DNA of 20,840 bases from Wenzhouxiangella sp. (GTDB taxonomy: Bacteria > Pseudomonadota > Gammaproteobacteria > Xanthomonadales > Wenzhouxiangellaceae), in assembly GCA_007123575.1 (NCBI GenBank), contig SKKV01000283.1, positions 1 to 20,840 on the forward strand, in the 5' to 3' direction. Positions 12,580-19,762 of the stretch are shown here, in pieces. The notes under the pieces are model-generated. The model did no database searches. It was not told the origin of the DNA and saw only the letters and a list, made by a program, of their open reading frames with translations. Position 1 is the stretch's first letter. The number at the start of each line of letters is the position of its first letter. The position numbers were made by a program, and so were the translations under genes.

Positions 12580-14286
12580 CTATAGACCCAGCAGTTCTCG
12601 GACATCGCGAAAGGGAATGGATCCGAGTCTCAGCACTCGGTCATGAAACGCCTTGAGGTTCAAATCATCCTCGCGCAGTTGGCGATAGTCCTCCCGCAGC
12701 GCCATCATCTCGTAGTAGCCGACCACGTAACCAATGGCATAGCTGGGGCGGTAGACGTAGATGTTGGTTTCGCCGGCCGTGGCATCGAAGGTCATGCCGA
12801 CATGGTCGGCGAGGAAATGGCGCGCCTCGTCGACCGTGATCTGGTCGGTATGAATTCGCGCATCCAGCAGCACTCTGGCTGCCCGCCATAGCCTGAGCCT
12901 GAGCTGGGTCAGCCGGGTCGCTTCCTGATCGTGAAAGAACCCGGTCTCGTACATCAACTCTTCGGTATACAGGCCCCAGCCCTCGGTAAACACGGGCGTT
13001 GAATAAACCTTGCGCAGGGGGCGTTCGTGCTGCTGGGCCAGCAGCGCCTGGAGGTGATGGCCGGGGTAGGCCTCATGCGGGGCGATTACCTGGATCCAGG
13101 AAAAATCATGGGCGCGCAGGAAGCGGGTCTGTTCCTCTTCGCTCAAGCCATCGGGTACCGGGTGCAGAATCAGGTAGCCGATCTTGGAATCTGTGAACGG
13201 GCCGGGCGTGCGAAAGGTACCGAACGGGGAGAAGGCCCGCTGGCTGGGGTCGGAATGGATGCAGCGCACTTCCTCCGGCCCTGGAATGCTGGCCAGCTGC
13301 CGCTCGCGCACGTGCTCGCGCGAGCGCTGGATTTCGCGACAGTAGGCGTCCAGCAGGTCGTCGGCTTCGGGGTGGTTGGGGCGAATGTCCTGTTCGGTGA
13401 TTTCCAGCCAGCTTCGCCCCGGCGACATGCGCTCGGCCTGCGCCTCGAGCAAGGCCAGGGTTTCATCGAAATAGTGCTGGCCCAGCTCGATCAGTTCCTC
13501 GGCGCTGATGTCCAGGCCGTGGATTTCGCGCAGGTAGATCTCGTACAGGGGCTGGCCGACGGCGATGGCGCCATCACTGCGGGGCAGCAGATCTTCGTTG
13601 AGAAAATCCAGGTAGCCTTCGACGGCAGTCGCCGCCCGGGTGCTGGCCTCGATCAGGGCTTCGGCCAGGTGCGGGACCTGTCCGGCCAGTTCGTTGATTG
13701 TGTCGACAAAGAAGGGCTGTTGCGCTTCGACAGCGCGGACGGCATCCAGGGTGAAGCGCTGGGGCGGGTTGTCGAGGTTGGCCATACCGAACTCGAGCAA
13801 TTGCGGCAACTGCCGGAGACGGGCGAGCAGCCATTCGGCACGATCATCGAGGGGATGGTCGGTGTCGAGCAGCAGATCGGTGAAAGCGCTGAACGGCAGG
13901 TACATGCGCGGCTCGCGCTGCCAGCGCTCAAGGACCTGGATATCGACCAGGCGCACCCTGGCGTGCTGGCCGAGCAGGCGGTGATCAACTCGATGATCAG
14001 CGCTGGGCAGCTGTTCTGGTTCGATACTTTCAAGTTCGTCCAGCACGGCCTGGAGCTGACTGGCCTGGTGCCGCAGGTCGTTGCGGGAAAGCGCGGGCAG
14101 GCGATCGTTGTACTCGCTCAAACCGGCGCGGGTGGCGCGTTCCGGATGCTGGCTCCAGTAGTCGGCCAGGTAGCGGTCAATTAGCGCATCCAGACGCTGT
14201 TCCGCCGGCGGCTCAGGCGTGTCGGTTGGCGAAGGCTGGCAGGCGGCCAGGGTCAGGATCAGGCTGGTCAGGACAAGGATTCGCAC
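12580..14286 (-). CDS. DUF885-family zinc peptidase-like lipoprotein
   Basis: 568 aa. The N-terminus has a short hydrophobic signal ending in LAAC, predicting lipidation at Cys16 and a periplasm-facing envelope location, followed by a Pro/Thr-rich linker. The helical body is typical of DUF885. The metallopeptidase signature is intact: HEAYPGHH at 404-411 (HExxxGHH form) and TEGWGLYTEEL (434-444) supplying the further acidic ligand, as in M32-like gluzincins. Family members are putative carboxypeptidases or aminopeptidases; the substrate is unknown. Length is normal. The start codon is GTG 14286 with no ribosome-binding site; no alternative start retains the signal. It follows the MATE gene after 43 nt and may be the last gene of the ybbA-ybbP-MATE run. 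Confidence 0.9.
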   Translation of the reverse strand: MRILVLTSLILTLAACQPSPTDTPEPPAEQRLDALIDRYLADYWSQHPERATRAGLSEYNDRLPALSRNDLRHQASQLQAVLDELESIEPEQLPSADHRVDHRLLGQHARVRLVDIQVLERWQREPRMYLPFSAFTDLLLDTDHPLDDRAEWLLARLRQLPQLLEFGMANLDNPPQRFTLDAVRAVEAQQPFFVDTINELAGQVPHLAEALIEASTRAATAVEGYLDFLNEDLLPRSDGAIAVGQPLYEIYLREIHGLDISAEELIELGQHYFDETLALLEAQAERMSPGRSWLEITEQDIRPNHPEADDLLDAYCREIQRSREHVRERQLASIPGPEEVRCIHSDPSQRAFSPFGTFRTPGPFTDSKIGYLILHPVPDGLSEEEQTRFLRAHDFSWIQVIAPHEAYPGHHLQALLAQQHERPLRKVYSTPVFTEGWGLYTEELMYETGFFHDQEATRLTQLRLRLWRAARVLLDARIHTDQITVDEARHFLADHVGMTFDATAGETNIYVYRPSYAIGYVVGYYEMMALREDYRQLREDDLNLKAFHDRVLRLGSIPFRDVRELLGL

Positions 14287-14329
14287 GGCAGGATCGGGAG
14301 AGTTGCAGGGCTTGTAAGGTTAGCAATCT

Positions 14330-15724
14330 TCAGGCGCGGGCAGGGTCGGGTTGCCTATTGTCGGCCTGGCGCTGCTGCCGAAAGATCGCCAGCACCATCA
14401 CCAGCAGCCAGAGACCGCACAGCAGATCGATGCCGGTGGCGCCGTAGTAGACCCCCGGCAGTCCAACCAGGCCGGGGACGATCAGCATCACTGGCACGTA
14501 GAATACGAGCTGGCGGGCCACTGACACCATGGTCGCCTTGCCGGGCTGTTCGATGGCCGGCAGCAGGGCAAGCGCGGTAAAAGTGACCGGCAGCAGCGGC
14601 AGCACCAGCATCATGATGCGGAAGTGATGCAGGTCGGTGCTGGTAAAACTCATCTCGGGCAGCATCAGCATCAAGGTCTGTTCCGGGAACAGGGTCATCA
14701 GGGCCCAGATGGGCACGATGATAAGCAAACCGGCGCCGACGAAGGTCCAGTAGCTCTGGCGGATGCGCTGCCAGTTGCCGGCCCCGTAGTTGATCCCGGC
14801 TACCGGCTGGAAGGCGCGCATCAAGCCGAACAGCGGCGTGAGCATGAAAATCAGCACTCGCCAGGCCGCACCGTAGAAGGCAATGTCCGACTCAGTACCA
14901 ATCCTGGCCAGGACATTGAATACCACCAAGGCCTGGATCAGGCCCATGGAACTCATGATCATCGCCGGTGTACCGAGATCGACGATGCGCCGGGCCAGGG
15001 CGCGATGCAGACCGACCCAGTGCGCGTCGACCGGATAGCTGGCCTGGCCGCGGGCAAAGCGCAGCCAGACCAGGCCGGCCCCGACCAGGCCGCCAACATT
15101 GGTTGCCCAGGCCGCTCCGGCCACGCCCCAGCCGAAGCCGGCAATGAACAGCGGGGTGAGCACGATATTGACGCCCAGGCCGATGGCCATGTAGCCGGCC
15201 GCCAGGCGCATCTTGCCTTCACCGCGCAGGAGCATGTTCAGACTCATGCCGGCAATCGCACCCAGCCCACCCAGGGCCGAGGCACGCAGGTAACTGGCAC
15301 CGATATCCACCAGCTCAGCGCGACCGCCCATGGCCCGGACCAGGGGCTCTGCAAACAGGCTACCGACCAGCCCATAACCCAGGGCGAGCAGGGCGGCAAT
15401 GGCCAGCACCGTGCCGGGCAGGCGGCGCATCATTTCCCGGTCACCGCGGCCAATGGCAATCGACAGGGCGACTCCGCCACCGATCCCGGCCAGCGAGCTC
15501 AAGCCCAGGGTGAGTTGGGTAATCGGATAGGCCAGCACTGCTCCTGCCAAGGCCTGTTCGCCAATCAACTGGCCGATGAAGACCGCGTCCAGGATCGCAT
15601 TCAGGCCCCACAGCAGCATGACCGCGACCGCCGGCCAGCCCATGGTCCAGGTCACCCGCCAGGGCGAAGCGGTCAGAATCAGGCGGGCATGATGGTCATG
15701 CTGGACTGGCGCGGGACTGCTCAC
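14330..15724 (-). CDS. MATE-family multidrug efflux transporter
   Basis: 464 aa inner-membrane protein with about twelve hydrophobic segments. MATE features include an N-terminal half with GWPAVAVMLLWGLNAILDAVFIG (segment 1), LAYPITQLTLGLSSLAGIGGGVALS (segments 2-3 with the small-residue motif) and LLRGEGKMRLA, and a similar second half with a MRAFQPVAGINYGAGNW motif, which is strongly conserved in the family. These carriers exchange Na+ or H+ for organic cations and other compounds. The start is GTG 15724, seven bases after the ybbP stop, without a clear ribosome-binding site, which suggests translation coupled to ybbP. The cytoplasmic N-terminus contains QHDHH, of unknown relevance. Confidence 0.92.
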   Translation of the reverse strand: MSSPAPVQHDHHARLILTASPWRVTWTMGWPAVAVMLLWGLNAILDAVFIGQLIGEQALAGAVLAYPITQLTLGLSSLAGIGGGVALSIAIGRGDREMMRRLPGTVLAIAALLALGYGLVGSLFAEPLVRAMGGRAELVDIGASYLRASALGGLGAIAGMSLNMLLRGEGKMRLAAGYMAIGLGVNIVLTPLFIAGFGWGVAGAAWATNVGGLVGAGLVWLRFARGQASYPVDAHWVGLHRALARRIVDLGTPAMIMSSMGLIQALVVFNVLARIGTESDIAFYGAAWRVLIFMLTPLFGLMRAFQPVAGINYGAGNWQRIRQSYWTFVGAGLLIIVPIWALMTLFPEQTLMLMLPEMSFTSTDLHHFRIMMLVLPLLPVTFTALALLPAIEQPGKATMVSVARQLVFYVPVMLIVPGLVGLPGVYYGATGIDLLCGLWLLVMVLAIFRQQRQADNRQPDPARA

Positions 15725-15731
15725 AATCGCA

Positions 15732-18203
15732 TCAGCCGGTGCGCAGGATACGAACCGGCGGTGTCAACAGCACCGAACGATTGCCCAGCCAGCCGCTGCC
15801 CACCACCAGAACCACCGAGGCGGCAAAGCCGGTCACGAACAGGCGCAGCGATGGTTGGTAGGCAAAGTCGAACAGCTCGCGGGCCAGCAGCCAGCCGGTG
15901 ATCGCCGAGCCCAAGGTGGCCAGCAAGGCGGCAATCACCGCCATGATGCCGTACTCGATCAACAGGCCGCGTCGGACCATCGGATTGTCGGCCCCCAGGG
16001 TGCGAATCAGGGCCGATTCGTGGCGGCGCTCATCGCGGGTGGCCTCGAGCGCGGCCAGCAGCACGACCAGCCCGGCCAACAGGGTGAAAAAGAAAACCAC
16101 CTGGGCGGCCGAGCTGACGCGGTCAATGATTTCGCCGATGCGGGCGATGATGGCGCCAACGTCGATCACTGACACGTTCGGCCAGGTTCGCGACAAGGGC
16201 CTGAGCACGCTGCCGTCGCCGTCGGCCAGGTAGAAGCTGGCGATGTACTGATGCGGCAGCAGTTCGCCGGCATCCGGCGTCAGCAAGACAAAGAAATTGA
16301 CGTTGAAGGAGTTCCAGTCGACCTCGCGAATGCTGGTCACGGTGGCGGTGAAGCGGCGCGCGCCAGACTCGAACGTCAGCTCATCGCCCAGGGAAACCCC
16401 CAGCCGCTGGGCCCACATATCAGCCAGCGACACCTCGCCGGTGGCGTCTGGGGCGAAAAACTCGCCGGCTATCACTTCGTTGGCTGGCGGCAGCTCATCG
16501 ATCCAGGACAGGTTGATCTGGCCGGCCATGCGGTCATCGCGCTGCAGCTCGCCGCTGGAGGCAACCAGGTTGACGTTGGCCATCGGCCGGACCTGCAGAT
16601 TGCGCGCGCCGACCCGGATGAGCTCTTCCTGGACCCCGTCGACCTGGTCGGGCTGGATGTTGACCAGGAAGTGATCCGGCGTGTCCGGCGGCAGGCTGCC
16701 GCGCCACTGTTCCAGCAGCTCGGCGCGCACGATCATCAGCAACAGCAGCGCCATCAGTCCTAGCCCCAAGGCCGTGACTTGGACGATGCCGGCGCCGCGG
16801 CGGCGATGCAGACCGGCCAGACCGAAACGCCAGGCAGCAGTGGCGCGGCGCGACAGCAGGCGGGTGAAGATCATTGCCAGCCATCCGAACAGGGCCAGGG
16901 CCAGGGCCAGCACGGCGCTGCCGCCAAGCACGATCAGGGCCAGGCGGGTATGGCCGAGTTGGAAGACCGGAATGGCCAGCGCGCCGGCAATCGGCAGCAG
17001 CCAAAGCAATCTCGACAGGCCGATGCGGTTATCCAGCGAGCGGTTCAGGATCCGCATCGGTGGTACCTGGCGCAGGTTGATCAGCGGCGGCAAGGCAAAG
17101 CCGGCGGCCAGCAACAGGGTAAACAGCCCGCCGCCCAGTACCGGTGCCAGGCGCGGCGGCGGCAGCGCCCCGGCCGGGCCGTCGGCCAGGATCTGGGCGA
17201 TCATGGCCTGGGCACCCAGCCCGGCCAGGCCGCCGATGATCACGGCCACGAGTACCAGCCACAGCAGCATGAGAGAGAGTGCGGTCATGACCTGGTTGCC
17301 GGTCGCGCCGAAGGACTTCAACAGGGCAACCAGGTCGCGTTGAGCCGAGGCAAAACGCAGCGCCGAGAGCAGGATGGCGACGGCAGCAAGAATCACCGTG
17401 GTCAGTGCGGCAATGCCCAGAAAACGCCGCGCCTGGGTCAGGGCCAGACCGGTCTGGTCCTCGGCATCGCGCACGGTGATGATGCCCAGCTCAGCTTCGT
17501 CCAGCCGGGGCTCCAGCCAGCGCTGGAAAGCGGCAACATCACCTTCGCTTCCGGCGACCAGCAGGCGGTAGCGCGCCCGGGCGCCAGGGCCCAGCAGTTC
17601 GCTGTCGAGCAGGTCGGCCAGGTTGACCATCATTCGCGGGGCAAGCATGAAGCGCGAACCGCCGCGGTCCGGTTCGAACACCAGGGAGCGGCTGATTTCC
17701 AGCTCGCGCGTGCCCAGGTCGGTCATGTCACCGGTGTCGGCTTCCAGGTAGCGCAGCCCGCGCGGCTCCAGCCAGGCCTGGCCGCGCTCGGGGATGCCGA
17801 CGTGGGGCTGTTCCTCGCCGCCCAGACGATCAGCCAGCAGCAGCTCGCCCCTGAGGGGATAGCCCTCGGATACCCCCTTGACGTCGATCAGCATGCTGTC
17901 GTCGCCGACGAATACGGCGGTGCTCATCAAGATGACTTCCGAGGTGTCCAGGCCCTGGGAACGGGCCTGCTCGATGATCTCTGCATCGATGCGTTCGCGC
18001 CCGGCGACGACCAGATCGGCGGCCAGGGCCTCGCCAGCCTCGCGCTCCAGCGCCCGCCCGACCCGATCGGTGAACTGGCTGACCGCGACCAGCGCGGCCG
18101 TCGCCACGATCAGGCCAGCGGCCAGCAGCCCCAGTGCACCGGAGCGCCCCTGGCGCAGCAGCAGTCGACCAGACAGGGCAAAAGCATTCATGCCGCTGCT
18201 CAT
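15732..18203 (-). CDS. ybbP: ABC transporter permease of the YbbP/FtsX type
   Basis: 823 aa, close to E. coli YbbP (about 804). Architecture: one N-terminal membrane helix (about 22-42), a large periplasmic domain (about 45-258), three helices of a first FtsX module (262-285, 306-336, 352-375) ending in PPMRILN (381-387), further central helices (about 398-450 and 471-493), a second periplasmic domain, and a final FtsX module ending in TPPVRIL at the C-terminus. MacB-superfamily permeases of this type work as mechanotransducers or extract lipids and lipoproteins instead of importing solutes. It overlaps the ybbA stop by four bases (ATGA), so the two halves of the transporter are coupled. A second ATG at residue 5 is a possible start. 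Confidence 0.93.
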   Translation of the reverse strand: MSSGMNAFALSGRLLLRQGRSGALGLLAAGLIVATAALVAVSQFTDRVGRALEREAGEALAADLVVAGRERIDAEIIEQARSQGLDTSEVILMSTAVFVGDDSMLIDVKGVSEGYPLRGELLLADRLGGEEQPHVGIPERGQAWLEPRGLRYLEADTGDMTDLGTRELEISRSLVFEPDRGGSRFMLAPRMMVNLADLLDSELLGPGARARYRLLVAGSEGDVAAFQRWLEPRLDEAELGIITVRDAEDQTGLALTQARRFLGIAALTTVILAAVAILLSALRFASAQRDLVALLKSFGATGNQVMTALSLMLLWLVLVAVIIGGLAGLGAQAMIAQILADGPAGALPPPRLAPVLGGGLFTLLLAAGFALPPLINLRQVPPMRILNRSLDNRIGLSRLLWLLPIAGALAIPVFQLGHTRLALIVLGGSAVLALALALFGWLAMIFTRLLSRRATAAWRFGLAGLHRRRGAGIVQVTALGLGLMALLLLMIVRAELLEQWRGSLPPDTPDHFLVNIQPDQVDGVQEELIRVGARNLQVRPMANVNLVASSGELQRDDRMAGQINLSWIDELPPANEVIAGEFFAPDATGEVSLADMWAQRLGVSLGDELTFESGARRFTATVTSIREVDWNSFNVNFFVLLTPDAGELLPHQYIASFYLADGDGSVLRPLSRTWPNVSVIDVGAIIARIGEIIDRVSSAAQVVFFFTLLAGLVVLLAALEATRDERRHESALIRTLGADNPMVRRGLLIEYGIMAVIAALLATLGSAITGWLLARELFDFAYQPSLRLFVTGFAASVVLVVGSGWLGNRSVLLTPPVRILRTG

Positions 18204-18928
18204 CCCTTGTCGACCAGGCGGAAGCGCTCGCGCCCGGCCTCATTCTGATTGTCGACCAGGCTGCCGTCCTCGATTTCCTCGATTCGGCCGCAGCGGCGGG
18301 CCAGGTTCAGATCATGGGTGACCAGGATCAGGGCGGTGCCGTGCTCGCGATTGATGTCGAAAAGCAGGCGGGCGACCGATTCGCCGGTGTTGCGGTCGAG
18401 ATTGCCGGTCGGCTCGTCGGCGAAAAGGACGGCAGGGTCGCCGGCAAAGGCGCGGGCGATGGCCACGCGCTGCTGTTCACCGCCCGACATCTGGCGCGGG
18501 TAGTGGGCCATGCGATGGCTCAAACCCACCTGGTCCAGGGCTCGGGTGGCACGCTCGCGTGGCCGGTCCAGGCCGGCAATCTCCAGGGCCAGCATGACGT
18601 TTTCCAGCGCGGTCAGGCTGGGCAGCAGATGGAATGACTGAAACACGAAGCCGACCCGGCGACGGCGCAGGCGGGCGCGCTCGTTCTCGTCGAGGCGGTT
18701 GAGATGTTCGCCGGCCAGCCATAACTCGCCCGTGGTCGGTCGCTCCAGCCCGGCCAGCAGGCCAAGCAGGGTGGTCTTGCCCGAGCCGGAGGCCCCGACA
18801 ATGGCCAGCGTTTCGGTCTCGTTCAGGCTGAGATTGATATCCTTCAGAATATCGAGTCGGCCGCCCGGCGCCTGGACACTGAAGCCCACGTTGCGACAGG
18901 AGAGAATTGTTTGCCCATGATTAGTCAT
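18200..18928 (-). CDS. ybbA: ABC transporter ATP-binding protein YbbA (LolD-like)
   Basis: 242 aa. All nucleotide-binding motifs are present: Walker A GASGSGKT (45-52), Q-loop Gln97 in VFQSFHLLPSLTALENV, signature MSGGEQQRV (147-155), Walker B VLFADEPTGNLD (167-178) and switch His205 in VTHD. The sequence around the Q-loop and NREHGTALILVTHDLNLA is closest to E. coli YbbA. It forms the ATPase of the YbbAP complex with the permease encoded immediately downstream. The ATG at 18928 gives an N-terminus of the expected length but has only a weak GGA upstream. Its first codons overlap the 5' end of the divergent tesA gene. Confidence 0.95.
   Translation of the reverse strand: MTNHGQTILSCRNVGFSVQAPGGRLDILKDINLSLNETETLAIVGASGSGKTTLLGLLAGLERPTTGELWLAGEHLNRLDENERARLRRRRVGFVFQSFHLLPSLTALENVMLALEIAGLDRPRERATRALDQVGLSHRMAHYPRQMSGGEQQRVAIARAFAGDPAVLFADEPTGNLDRNTGESVARLLFDINREHGTALILVTHDLNLARRCGRIEEIEDGSLVDNQNEAGRERFRLVDKG
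18898..18904 (+). promoter_or_regulatory. Ribosome-binding site of tesA, inside ybbA
   Basis: AGGAGAG on the plus strand. Its GGAG core is 8 nt from the TTG at 18911 but 14 nt from the ATG at 18917, so it favours the TTG start. It lies within the antisense of ybbA codons 9-11. Confidence 0.6.
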
Positions 18929-19546
18929 TGCTGGTCCATCGTCAGAAAACTGTGGTTTGTCGCGGTCCTGGCGACAGCTGCGGGAATTGCCGCGCCGGTT
19001 ACTGCCGCCACCGTGCTGGTTATTGGCGACAGTTTGTCAGACGCCTATAACATGCCACGTGAAGCAGGCTGGGCCCATCTGCTGTCGGAAAAGCTGGGCG
19101 AAGAACGGCGCGTGATCAACGCCAGCATATCCGGAGAAACCACCTCTGGGGGCTTGAGCCGCCTTGGCGGCCTGCTGGAAGACTTTGAACCGGACGTATT
19201 GCTGATCATCCTCGGCGGCAACGACGGCCTGCGCGCTTTGTCTCCGCGTCAGATAGAACAGAACTTGGCGGCGCTGATCGAAAAGGGCAAGGCCTCGGGT
19301 GCCCGCGTCGGCCTGATGCAGATCCGCATGCCGCCGAACCTGGGGCCGGCCTACGTCAGTCGCTTCGAGGCCATTTACCCGCGCCTGGCCGAAGAGTTCG
19401 GCGTCACGCTTCTGCCGTTCTTCCTCGACGACCTGTTCGACCAGCCCGGCATGATGATGCCCGATGGCATCCACCCCACCATAGAGGCCCAACCCCTGAT
19501 GCTCGAGCGCCTCTGGCCGGCACTGGAACCGCTGCTGAACGATTGA
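18911..19546 (+). CDS. tesA: TesA: multifunctional acyl-CoA thioesterase I / lysophospholipase L1 (SGNH hydrolase)
   Basis: 211 aa from TTG 18911, or 209 aa from ATG 18917; numbering here uses the ATG. A Sec signal peptide (basic VRK, hydrophobic LWFVAVLATAAGIAA, cut after PVTA at about residue 30) exports a periplasmic esterase. The SGNH set is complete: Ser39 in GDSLSDAY, Gly73 in ASISGET, Asn102 in GGNDGLR, and Asp183/His186 in DGIHP. Family enzymes hydrolyse acyl-CoA thioesters, lysophospholipids and aryl esters. The gene is divergent from ybbA-ybbP, as in E. coli, so the locus is conserved across gammaproteobacteria. A good ribosome-binding site supports the TTG start. The 5' ends of tesA and ybbA overlap by 12-18 bp, so each promoter must lie inside the other gene. 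An inverted-repeat hairpin follows the stop. Confidence 0.95.
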   Translation: MPMISHCWSIVRKLWFVAVLATAAGIAAPVTAATVLVIGDSLSDAYNMPREAGWAHLLSEKLGEERRVINASISGETTSGGLSRLGGLLEDFEPDVLLIILGGNDGLRALSPRQIEQNLAALIEKGKASGARVGLMQIRMPPNLGPAYVSRFEAIYPRLAEEFGVTLLPFFLDDLFDQPGMMMPDGIHPTIEAQPLMLERLWPALEPLLND

Positions 19547-19563
19547 GCTAAAAAGCCTTGATT

Positions 19564-19640
19564 TTCTCGCCAAGACGCGGAGGCGCAAAGAAAAACCTTA
19601 TGAAGTTTTTTTACTTAGCGCCTTTGCGTCTTGGCGAGAA
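19564..19640. repeat. Long hairpin of inverted octameric word elements after tesA, probable terminator
   Basis: The arms 19564-19586 and 19618-19640 are reverse complements at 21 of 23 positions, with a perfect outer 15 bp (TTCTCGCCAAGACGC and its complement). The 31-nt interval contains a further AT stem (AAAAAC / GTTTTT), so almost all 77 nt can fold. Each arm is a copy of the element at 9524-9549. It starts 17 nt after the tesA stop, before the co-oriented ETF-ubiquinone oxidoreductase gene; no U-tract directly follows, so terminator function is inferred from position. Confidence 0.8.
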
Positions 19641-19762
19641 CAATTTTCACCAATAGTCCCCGGCCGACGTGAGGCATGACATCACAGTGGTTTGTTGCAG
19701 GCATAATTGAAAGATGACATCGCGGTCTGGCCGCACTGATCCAAACGAGACGAATCTGAATC

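Noticed and set aside
13027..14184. Open frame of 385 codons on the plus strand
   Set aside because: It lies wholly antisense to the DUF885 gene, has no recognisable motif, and is of the low-complexity Gln/Gly/Ala type expected opposite a high-GC gene.
14624..15901. Open frame of 425 codons on the plus strand
   Set aside because: Antisense to the MATE transporter and the end of ybbP; same mirror composition and no domain.
16779..18248. Open frame of 489 codons on the plus strand
   Set aside because: Antisense to ybbP. Its composition is dominated by Gln, Gly, Ala and Arg, typical of a mirror frame, while ybbP has clear membrane and FtsX features.
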